Below, in pieces: positions 54,227 through 64,000 of a stretch of 64,000 nucleotides of DNA; within the stretch, counting starts at the first letter, position 1; the number at the start of each line of letters is the position of its first letter. The stretch spans positions 1,178,001 through 1,242,000 of the forward strand of contig OY752149.1 in the NCBI GenBank assembly GCA_963573315.1, written 5' to 3'. The DNA is from Entomortierella parvispora. Lineage: Eukaryota > Mortierellomycota > Mortierellomycetes > Mortierellales > Mortierellaceae. Under the pieces are notes generated by a model. It was given only the letters and a program-made list of their open reading frames with translations. It was not told the origin of the DNA and did no database searches. A program made the position numbers and the translations under genes.

Positions 54227-57200
54227 ATGGGGAAACAGGATATCATCCAGGTGCTGACACCGGATCACTCGAAGGAAGCCACCTTCCTGGACGAGGATGC
54301 GACCGTAGGTGATTTGCTGACCGCCATGGCCATCGACAGCGAGACTTATAGCGATGGCCATTGGGCCTTCGTGGAAGTAGCGATGCCTCGAAGTAGTGAG
54401 TGCCTTACAGAATTCTCTTCGTTTTATGAGATGAGCTTTTTTCGAAAAACGTTCTGACAGCCTTCGTACTAACCCTCTAGGCACTTTGACGTATCGAGAG
54501 CTTTTTGCACTGGATCAAGGTAACAGAAACATGCCCACCTGGAAATCAGGCCAGCTCTGACTCTTTTGGTTCTTCTACGTAGGAGCGTTGTCATTCGATA
54601 CATCTCTTAAAGAGATTCAGGAGCGCCATCAAGAGTTGCTGAAGAATCCAGATGCAACAGTGCTCAAAATCGTCAATTTGCAGTATACTTTACCTGTTGT
54701 ATTTCGTCATGTGCCTACAGTCCCGGAGGCCCATTGCCGTCAGATCCATATACTGCCTTCGATGGACGTCCGTCAGATCCTCGACATTGTCATGCGTGAG
54801 ATGGGATTGAAGTCATTGGATACTTCCCCACCGGCCAACACCAACAACGGCAGCGCAGCCAGGGTTCCTACCTCGGCTGATTTCGTTTTGTCACAGGTCA
54901 AAGTCAATGCAGACGGGGTTGAAGGTAGGATGACATCGCATGGTGGATGCCGCAGTGACCAAAAGCCCATTAAAGGGGCAGACTTCTTACTTTATTTTCA
55001 CCCCAAAAACACTCTACAGATGAGAGACAGCTCGCGGACGACGAGAATCCATTTGAACTGCTCCAGGAGAACAGAGAGCTGCTTCTACGACACCAGATCA
55101 AGGACTATCACTTTCTCTTCACGGTACCAGACTCGTGGATCTCCAAGGTCGAATCGGTCACATCGAGGATCACAAAGGGTTGGACAGCTACACGACCCTT
55201 GTCCATGGCTGTGTATGGACTCTTTGGTGGGACGCCATCCTCTCCTCCAAAGACCACCGCCAGTCGTGAGATCTCGGCCCCGATCCCTATCGCACCTACG
55301 TCTATCCACCATCCATCCTTCAACAACATGGGAAACATCAACGACCAGGATCATGGGTTGGATGTCAATAGCAGGAAGGCTCAGAACCGGAGACAGAGCA
55401 TGATTGCTGGGTCGAGATTGAGCTCGTTCTTTGACCCAGCCTCAATAGGTGGGTGGCTGGCCCCAGATCCTAAAAAGCGATTCTCAATGATTGGTGGGGT
55501 GAGTGCACCCAATTTGGTGTCAAGACCCACCGGGTTCGATATTGGTGCGGGAGCTGGATCAGAATTTCACAACATGTCGGATGAAGAACTGAACGAGACT
55601 TTTGTGGCATTGCTGGTAAGCAGTCGGTGTCGTCCATTCTTCATTTTATTTGTTGCCTCTTTAAGCTACTTGAGCGATCCTTTGATACGCTACTGACATT
55701 TACTCCTGGTGATTTAGAGCGATCTCAACATCAAGGACACTGGCGCGATGATGCAGTTTAGCAGGGAAAAGAGAATCGCGCTCATTGTCCAAAATCAACA
55801 ACTGCAGCAACAAAAGGAACGAATTGCTTCTCCTGACCCTTACTCGATTCAGGGATCAAACGCCACTGCGCCCAGGAATGCTATCAGCAGGAACAAATTC
55901 ATTGGTTCTATCTCCTCCAGGGTCTCGTTTATTGAGCCTGATAGCCCATCCCCACAGCCAACTACGGCGGCGGGTCCACAGAAGCTACACTCTCGTTATT
56001 CCTCGTGGTCGAGCCTGGCGGGGTCCTATGATGACTCGGTGACTGAAACGGGATCGCCACCTAGGCCAACTACCCTTTCAGAGAGACCCATGTCTCCAAC
56101 AATGGCAGCTGCTGGATCTCTTTGGTCCAGCTGGTTTGGCGCCACACAGCAGAACGACAATTCATCGTTAGATGAACCGAACGATGACTCGCCCCAGTAC
56201 TATGTTGATCAATTGATGAACAAGTAAGCTCCCACGATCCGGCACAAATGGTTAGCGTTGAGGGCGGCGACTTACCTTTTTGCTTGCACGCCGTTAGGAC
56301 AACCACCCAAAAGACACTTGTCAAACAACTGCAGGCACTTCGAGTAGCCCTTGCGACAGCAAAATTGTCGTGGATTCGACAGTTCCTGGACAGTCGAGGA
56401 TTCCGGGCATTGGAAACAGTCCTAGACAAGACGACAATCAAGAAGCGGGCGGGCAAAGCCAATGATTTGGACGAGACCCTACAGTCCGAATGTGTCCAGT
56501 GTCTACGCGTCTTGATGAATACTGAGGTAAATACACTCCTTGTTGACTCTGAATGTCGATAGCTGGTCGCTGATAACTTTCTTTTTCTTCTCCCCTCCCT
56601 CATAGCCTGGCTTTGCCCAAGTTCTCCGTTCACCCTCACTCGTCGCCCATATTTCGTACTGCCTTTACACCACAAACAGCAAACTGCGAACAAAGGTCGC
56701 TGAAGTCTTGGCGGCGCTCTGTGTCATGTCGCCAGAATCGCATCGACTTGTGCTAATGGCCCTTTCGGATTTCAGAGTTGCACACGAAGAACGCTTTCGA
56801 TTCGAGTATCTCGTGCAGACCTTGGGAGCGGTGAGCACGAACGACCAAGAGGCAAGCGGGGTAGACCACCACGAGAACTTTGAATGGGAGTACAAGACCG
56901 CATGCTTGAGTTTGATGAACGCTCTGGCCAACTCTCCATCCCTGTTGGCAGACAGGATCTCTCTTCGAAATGAACTCAGGCGTCGTGGGCTAGAGGACGT
57001 GTTTAAGAATCTACAGGCGCAGTCGCCACCAGAGTCGCTGTTGATTCAGATCAACGTGTACGAGGATGAGCAACACGAGGACTGGGTCGATCTGCAAGAA
57101 CAGCGTGCCTATGAAATATCATTGACGCAGCCCGGAGAGGAAGTGTATGGACATCAATCGTATCTGCTCTCTTAATTAGGTCTTGCAAGAACGTTCCCTC

Positions 57201-60200
57201 ATTTTATTTTCCATTGTTTTGTACACCACCCATACTCATAGTGCTCAGGAGTCAGAGCTTGCCATGACGATTTCTAGCCTAGGCCCTGTGGACGATGAGC
57301 TTTACCCCCGAATCGTCAAGACTCTGCAGCAATATGCGAATGCCGCAGTGTCGACCCTTGCTCAGGAAGAGTCGGACGAAGAAGAGGCCCAGGACTCGGA
57401 TATGATTTCCAGGCAAAGCCCGTAAGGTTTCACTACGCTGTTGTTTCTGACCTCTGCTTTTACCTGTATTCCTAAAATATTATCTCCGTCGTGTCATAGG
57501 CAATTCAAGGAGGATCTATGGACGATTGTTGAGAAATTTGGAGATCGCGTTTTCCAGATGCGAAATCTAGAAAAGGATTGGGCGATCTGTCAAGACGAGT
57601 TTTTGGAGGGAATCCAACATATTGTAGGCAAACGGGGTGCCATCCTTTCGTTCTCGACAGATTCAAATCTCAACAATGGTGGCAGCAACTCCAACTCTTC
57701 CTCTGCGGCTTCAGTCTCTTCACTTTCTCTCATGTCCAGTCGCCGCCATAGCTATATTGATTATGAAATTGACAGTCTGAGGCACGATGTCGATGACCTC
57801 AAAGACGACAATGACAAATTGCGTAAGGAATTGGAGCTGGCACGGAGTGAAGTTGAAGAGGCGAGAGTTCAACTGCAGCAACAGCAGCAAAAGGAGTTAC
57901 AACTGCAACTGCAACAAAAATCAAAATCTGGATATTCTAAGGATCTGCGGGAAGGATCAGACAGTGAGCTTCCAACTTCTTTTGGAAAACGAGAGGTAAA
58001 AGATTGCACCTTCGTTAGCTGTGCTTGGGTTTGGTTGTTCTATCATTTGCACATTTGCTCATGCCAATTATACTCTCCTCCTGCTATGCATCTGTCTGGG
58101 TGACTCTGCTTTTTTCACTGTGTTTTTGTGGGTTCAATTGCCGAAATCCAGAACCACGCCGGGGTTGTTCAACGACTGGTACAGAAGGAGAAGGAAGTTG
58201 CTCAGCTTCGTGAAACCATCGAAAAGATGGAGAAGAAGTACAAGGACAAAGCAGAGCTCGTTACCGTGAGTTTGTCCGACCCTACACAGGAAATCAAGAA
58301 CGAACGGGACACAATGGCAAAGACTGATCAACTAATTTCATATATTTCTTTGCCTGCGTAGGATGATGACCCTCGCAAGTCTGAACGATCTAAAGAAATT
58401 GACAGTACTCGCTGGAATGCCATGATGAGCGAAGTCCAAATCCAAAAGAACAAGGTACCTTGTTTGTTTGGTCGCAGTGGAACATTGACGTTTCTTGTTT
58501 TCTCATTCTGGTCTTCATCCTTTTTTTCAATTTCAGACGGCAGAGGTAGCCAGCCTTGCAGATGAACGACAAAAGGAAATAGCTTACCTCAAGCGAGCCT
58601 TGGAGATTGTTTGTACTCGCTACGAGAACGCCATGGGAGAGAGACCTCCAGCTGTGACGGAAGATGATCATGCAAACCAACAGAATCAAACTGAGGGTGC
58701 CTTGCAATTATCGAAAACTTTTGAGGCTCTGGCGAGGAAGGATGAAGAGATCATTGAGCTCAAGGATGAATTGGATCGTCTGCGAAAGGAAACTGTGGTT
58801 GGAATGACGCCTACTGAAGAGGCCCTGTCTCTTCGTGGAAGTCTCAAAGATGTGACGCAAAAAGTCCAAGAGCTCCAGATCTTGGTGGCAGAGAGGGAAA
58901 AGACGATCAAGGGACTGAAGGAATCTTTGTTCAGCATGGAAGCCGCCAAACTCTCGGATGATAAAGATGGCGTTTCTCAGGCATATGCACCCCACAGCCA
59001 GTCTGGTTCACCCCAGCAGCAAGTCGCGAATGGACGCGTCGACAGATCACATTCTCGAGGAAATCTAAAGTTGCAGATCAAGGCTCTTTCGGCTAATGGA
59101 TGGCAGGCAGAGGAGGTGGACGAGGAGCAAGAAGAAATGAACAGCAGCACTCTCTCGCCATCAATATCCGACTCAAACATCCAGAGTCTTGGCCTTACAA
59201 GTCCTGGCAGACAGCGACCCTCAGGAGGCGTATTCTCACCCGTTCTCTCGCCTCAGCCCGGAAAGACCAGAATTCTTGGATCGGGTGGACGGCGGCCTGC
59301 GCTACCTCCTCCACCCCCCCCTCCAGGCCCTAAACATCAAATCTATGCTGCCAATGCGGCTGCTGCGGCTGCTGCTGCTGGAGCAGCAGTGGCGACTCCT
59401 CCTGCTGCAACATCTGCAGTCACCGCATCTCCTGCCGGGCCTCCACCTCCACCTCCACCACCACCACCTCCTCCTCCTCCTGTGGCGACAGTGACGACCC
59501 AGGTTCTTCAACCGACTGTCAGCAGCTCTGCTCCACCTCCGCCTCCGCCGCCTCCACCCCCATTCACCGCCGCGCGTAGTCCTCAGCAGTCCAATCCCAC
59601 TCCAGTGCAAGTGTCCTTGGTGGATCTTGCCATCATTCCAACAAATCCAGTTTTATCACCGCCGGTAACAAGTGGAGCACCGCCACCACCGCCTCCACCG
59701 CCATTTATTCCAGCAGCTTCATCAGCGCCTGGTAAAAAGGTCGTCCAAATCTTGACCCCTGTGCCGATTCCAACGCCAGCAGATGCCCCCTTGAATACGT
59801 CTACCGCAGCTCCAATATCAACCGTTTCATCTTCAGCACCACCGCCACCACCACCACCTCCCGGCATTGGCTTTAGTAAAGACGCTCTCAAAGCGCCTTC
59901 TCATCCACTTCCTCCTCCACCTCCTCCGCCCCCACCAGCAGGAGCTATCCCTGCTGGAGCGCACGGTGCGGCCTCGCTGGAAGGAGCCATCCCAACGCTG
60001 CCAGTGTTCTTGGCTGGTAACCGGACAGCAAACCCATTGAAGCCCCTGGCGATGGCAATCCCGCAGGTTGTCAAGCCTACGCGGCCAATGAAGGTAAGAA
60101 CAACCAGGAACAAGATACGTCCCTCTCATCTAGCACGCGAGTGTTAACTCTTGGTGTTTAAATTTTTGTTTTCCATAGCAATTGTTCTGGAACAAGCTGC

Positions 60201-62372
60201 CGACAGGAGCGATCACGCAGACAGTTTGGAAGGATATTTGTGACCCTTCCTCAGACCTTGGATCTGTTGATCTAGACTATGCCGAAATTGACGAACTATT
60301 TTGCAAGAACCAAACAGTTGCCGCCAGTACGCGTTGCCAAAGAATTTTTGTTATTTTTGTATCCTTTTTCGGTTGGCACCCACAAGTGAGCTGATAAGGT
60401 TTTCATTGCGATGTTTCCTCATACTCTTGACTAGATCCTGCCACGAGTGCAGAAAAGAAGAAACCCGTGAGTTTGTTCAGCGTCAATCGTGCCAACAATA
60501 TTGGTAGGTATTAGTGCACATATGTCTCTTTGCTGTGATCCAGCTCTGTACAGTAGGCTGACAATCGTTGAACCGCGAACAACAGCTATCATGCTTAGTC
60601 GGATCAAGTTGACATATCCAGACATTCGAGTGGCACTAATGGAGATTCTTGACGAGAAACTAAGCATTGAGAACTTGAAGGCTATCAAGCAGTACGTTCC
60701 AAGCAGCGACGAGGTAAAGTACATGTATAGTCTGTTGCCCATGTTCAAATTAATACTTGAGAACCAGAGTCTGACCGAGTGTAATCTATTCTGTCTGTAG
60801 ATCGAGCTCATTCGAGAATATGACGGTGATTTTGAAAACTTAGGAAACGCCGAAAAGTTCTATCGCGAGGTGAGTGATGATCCTAGTCACTAAAAGCTTT
60901 ATCTAAAGATTTGGACATGAAAGATCCTAACATGCTGGTATTGTTTGAACTGCTAGATTGTGGACATTCCTCGTCTATCTGAGCGCGTCTCGGCCATGGT
61001 TTTTAGAAGACGTCTTGAGATTGAAGTCGGAGAACTCAAACCCGTATGTCAACCCGATCCTGAACATGGAGCACTTGAAATTGTCAAAGCAGACCTTCCA
61101 AATTTACCGTCTTATTCTTACTGGTGATAGGAAATGGATGTCCTTCGAATGACAATCGAGGAGTTGCAAGGATCTAGGAGGCTAAGAAGCTTGTTGAAAG
61201 TAATGCACAAATCCGTTCTATGTCGTCTCCTGTCTATCATCCTGCAAATATTAACGCGCCATTATTTTAATTTCCTTAGACTGTGTTGTTGATGGGCAAT
61301 CATTTGAATGCAACAAGTTTCCGAGGAAACGCCTATGGTTTCCAACTGGATGCGCTACTGAAGGTTTGTCCAACTTGTTGAGGATCATCCAAAACAAAGT
61401 CATCTTCAGGGTTTATTGTGCAATCACTCACATTTTTCTTTTCTTTTTTTATTCCAACTCTAGATTCGCGATACCAAGGGTGTCGATGGTATCAAACCTG
61501 GTTCAAGTACTTTACTCCATTACCTCGCCAAAGCCATTCAGACCAAGGACCCACAGCTGCTGCAGTTCTTGGACGAGGTGCCTCATCTAGAAGCAGCAGC
61601 CCGGATCTCAGTCACGACCTTGATGAGTTCAGTCAATAGTCTCGTGGCAGGGATGAACCATATCCGTGAGGAGATTAGAGTCTTGCGTCGAATCCGCATC
61701 TCGCCACCGAATGATCACTTTGTCGACGTGATGGAGGTATGTTCTTCAACCAAAGACTTTGATCGTTCTTGCCATTCTCTTGCTCGCTTGCTCTCCTCGA
61801 CAAATCCTGGTGGCCATGTCCCACTTCTCACTTTCCATTCCTTCTCTCTTTCTCTCTCTGACTACTTTTTAATTTTGAAAAAATCATAGAAATTCGCCGA
61901 TGTCAATGAAGAAGGCATCCAAAGGATTGTCGAAGTTGGCCAGGGTCTTGAACAAGACTTGAAACTTCTCTTGACTTTTTACGGTGAAGACCCCGCGCTC
62001 ACCAAACCCGAGGACTTTTTCGGCATGCTCGTCTCGTTCTCGACCCAACTCCAAAAGTCCCAAAAGGAGAATGAGGCGCTGGAGAAGCGACTCAAGAGCC
62101 AGGCGGCCTCCAAAAATAATAATAATCTGCGTCGTCCCTCCGATACCGTCTCGTCCACAAACACCCAGGGTCTCTCGGTCGCTGCCATCCGGGATGGTCA
62201 TCTGGACGACGCCATCCGAGGCTTGCGCTCGGGCTTGCGGAGGAATCGAAGGGATCGTCCCATGTCCCATCTCTATTCGGAACTAAGTATCGAAACCCTC
62301 CAAGCCATCAATGCAAACGTTCCTCGGGCTGGTGCCTTGACCCACTCTCGTCAAAGTAGTCGCCAGCAATAA
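54227..62372 (+). CDS. Formin with N-terminal RA-type domain (RA-GBD/FH3-FH1-FH2-DAD)
   Basis: Diaphanous-related actin nucleator of roughly 2,000 residues over about 20 exons. Order: an N-terminal ubiquitin-like region (IIQVLTPDHSKEATF, residues 5-35), a second RA-type domain (HCRQIHILPSMDVRQILDIV to ADDENPFELLQENREL and YHFLFTVPDSWI), then the GTPase-binding/FH3 armadillo region (SWIRQFLDSRGFRALETVL, ECVQCLRVLMNTE, YKTACLSLMNALANSPS), then coiled coils (57750-58960). FH1 with at least six polyproline runs follows (59310-59950). FH2 starts PTRPMKQLFWNKLP (60090) and includes GNHLNATSFRGNAYGFQLD (61290-61350). A C-terminal DAD-like motif LDDAIRGLRSGLRRNRRDR ends the autoregulated design. The RA domains are unusual for fungal formins. 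Ras/Rho control is inferred. Not every junction was resolved. Confidence 0.9.
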
Positions 62373-62479
62373 GCAACTCTTTTCTTTTTTTTTTTTACAC
62401 TATGTATTTACTGCCTTTGTAAATTTACAATGAATCAAAAACCTCAATGTTGATTTTTGGAATTATTTTGTTCACAGTT

Positions 62480-62485
62480 TTTATT
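62480..62485 (-). terminator. AATAAA polyadenylation signal, uL2 gene
   Basis: AATAAA on the minus strand, about 60 bases downstream of the uL2 stop codon. Confidence 0.4.
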
Positions 62486-62543
62486 CTGTAAAGAAAGAAA
62501 AAAGATGCTGCAAAAGGATTTAAAGTACAAGGAGGCTGGGTAC

Positions 62544-63821
62544 TTATTCCTTGAGCTTCTTGGAACCGCGGAGCAAACCGGTACGGCGGGCAGCAATGAG
62601 ACCAGCCTTCTGACCGGGGACGGCATCGCGAGCAATGGTGGAAGCGTGACCAATGTGCTGGTGGTTTCCTCCTCCGTGGGGATGGTCGACGGGGTTCATA
62701 GCAACACCACGAGTCTTGGGCCAAGAGTTGCGCTTGACGCGGTACTTGTGGTAAGCACGACCGGCCTTCAAGAGGGGCTTGTCAATACGACCACCTCCAG
62801 CAACGATACCAACGGTGGCACGAGCGGTCGAGAAGACGACCTTCTTGGCACCGGAGGGGAGCTTGATGCGGGTCTTGCCATCATCGGTGTTGTGGCCGAT
62901 AACGGTGGCGTAACCGCCGGAGGTACGGGCGAGAGCACCGCGATCACCGACAGTCTCCTCGACGTTGCAAATAACGGTACCCTCGGGCATGGAGCCCAAA
63001 GGAAGAACGTTACCGATGTTCAAGGCAGCCTTCTTACCGCAGTAGATGAACTGACCAGTGTAGGTACCCTCTGTAAGAAGAAAAAATTATGATGAGTATG
63101 ATAGAAGATCAACGTGGCACCCTTGGAGAATCAACGAGTCGTCTTCAGCCGGTTACTCACCAGTGGCAATGAAGGTCTCAGTGCGCATCTTGTATCTGTA
63201 TGGGTGAGGAGAGAATGAGGGTGGGGTCAGTGAAAGTCCTCCCAATAGGGGCAGTAGTAGATGATATATTCGATCCAACATCCATGCATCAAAGGCGAAG
63301 GTTGTGTTTTGGTGTCTAGAGAATTGTATCGCAAGATGGCGATGTACGCTGGACACATGTCTGCTGGATCTCCTGAAAGTCAACGCCCAAAAGTATTCAA
63401 CTACGCCACTCGAGAACTGTGACAAGAAACGATGGATGCTTGTAGAGAATACGGGCTCGCTGCCGCTGTCAACTGTGGGTGGTGTCTCTTGTTGGCGAGA
63501 GGATTCCTGTGTGTTGATCCAGATCCAGCTATCTCCTTGGTGGCAGCTATTCACTCAAGGTCCTGCTGTCGAGTTGGTTTTTGACTGGCGACTGTCAGAA
63601 AGGCCTGTTTCCCATTACCTGTAGGGGTCACGGAACTGGACCTTGGCGAGGGGGGCGCCACGACCGGGGTCGTGGATAACCTCCTTGACGATTCCGCGAA
63701 TGTAACCGGTACGCTCGGCGAAATCGAGGGAGCGCAACTTGGCGGCACCCTTGCGCAGACGAGTGTGCGACTTGAAGATTCCTCCGGGACCCTTACGCTG
63801 AGCACGAATAACACGACCCAT
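62544..63821 (-). CDS. RPL2: 60S ribosomal protein uL2 (RPL2/RPL8)
   Basis: Core large-subunit protein near the peptidyl-transferase centre. Three exons (63821-63619, 63195-63161, 63070-62544) encode 254 residues, exactly the length of yeast L2. [20 protein letters not shown] starts it. [57 protein letters not shown], and [20 protein letters not shown] follow; the last holds the His loop needed for peptidyl transfer. Exon 2 is only 35 bases. Intron 1 is long (423 bases) but no snoRNA box pair was seen. Just upstream of the ATG is CTGTAG, which could be the acceptor of a 5' UTR intron. The gene is convergent with the formin, 171 bases apart. Confidence 0.98.
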
Positions 63822-64000
63822 TTTTCTACAGGGAGTGATTGGTAGATTGAAAAGAAAAAAAGGAATTAGTCCAATGGACTTTTTTTCTTCTCTCCTTCTT
63901 TGATCGTTGATGATGGATCAGCCCTTCACAACGATGATCTTAGCGATCGTCCAGCAATTCAATATGTTGTCCTGAATCATAGATGTTGGTGATCTCTTCA
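63822..64000 (-). promoter_or_regulatory. uL2 leader/promoter, cut by the window edge
   Basis: 179 bases upstream of uL2. T/C-rich on the coding strand side with a possible UTR intron acceptor at the ATG; no upstream gene is visible. Confidence 0.35.

Noticed and set aside
63196-63618. snoRNA inside the long uL2 intron
   Set aside because: No convincing C box (TGATGA) plus D box (CTGA) with terminal stem was found on the transcribed strand.
1-64000. CRISPR arrays, bacterial operons, rRNA or tRNA genes
   Set aside because: No regularly spaced repeats, no Shine-Dalgarno-led gene strings, and no recognisable rRNA or tRNA A/B-box pairs were noticed.

Overview
The window is nuclear DNA of a filamentous fungus. 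Genes are split by many short GT-AG introns, often with phase-shifted ends and tiny exons. Promoters are pyrimidine-rich and there are no operons. The gene set combines fungal hallmarks (UsgS-type membrane protein, Vam7, fungal-length 254-residue uL2) with genes that budding and fission yeasts lack: JMJD4, a BRAT1-like protein, NOPCHAP1/DUF4598, CHORDC1 and an MYPT-like ankyrin protein. That mix points to an early-diverging lineage, most likely Mucoromycota and probably Mortierellomycotina. The lineage is an inference; no rRNA or other marker fixes it.

Layout. 0-9.3 kb: copper chaperone ATX1, an IUNH-type nucleoside hydrolase, the ribosome-recycling ATPase RLI1/ABCE1, complex I subunit NDUFA12 and an EI24/UsgS-like membrane protein. 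9.6-17.5 kb: LSM8, the NC2-alpha (DRAP1/BUR6) histone-fold repressor and two unrecognised multipass membrane proteins. 17.5-24.5 kb: two gene-poor stretches flanking UDP-glucose 6-dehydrogenase. 24.5-34.9 kb: two adjacent Fe(II)/2-oxoglutarate oxygenases (a prolyl-hydroxylase-type protein and JMJD4), CHORDC1, the PX-SNARE Vam7, a long ankyrin protein with a PP1-docking motif, and CHCHD2/MIX17. 35.3-49.9 kb: NUP84/NUP107, COX18, NOPCHAP1, cytosolic seryl-tRNA synthetase, mitoferrin, cystathionine beta-lyase and MAK16. 50.1-63.8 kb: a BRAT1-like HEAT protein, a large RA-GBD/FH3-FH1-FH2-DAD formin and ribosomal protein uL2.

The genes are mostly unlinked housekeeping functions. Several themes recur: translation and ribosome biogenesis (RLI1, SES1, MAK16, uL2, NOPCHAP1, JMJD4), mitochondria (NDUFA12, CHCHD2, COX18, mitoferrin), and mRNA or transcription (LSM8, NC2-alpha, BRAT1). 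Many neighbours are divergent with short shared promoters or convergent with short 3' gaps.

Most exon chains were assembled by hand from splice signals, reading phase and family conservation. Where all exons were resolved, the summed coding lengths are multiples of three and match known family lengths (LSM8 96 residues, uL2 254, RLI1 600). Exon chains for NUP84, the formin and BRAT1 are only partly resolved. The most notable item is the BRAT1-like gene, which keeps the extreme C-terminal Asp-Cys-Tyr tail of the animal protein. In animals BRAT1 works with the Integrator endonuclease module, which yeasts lack.
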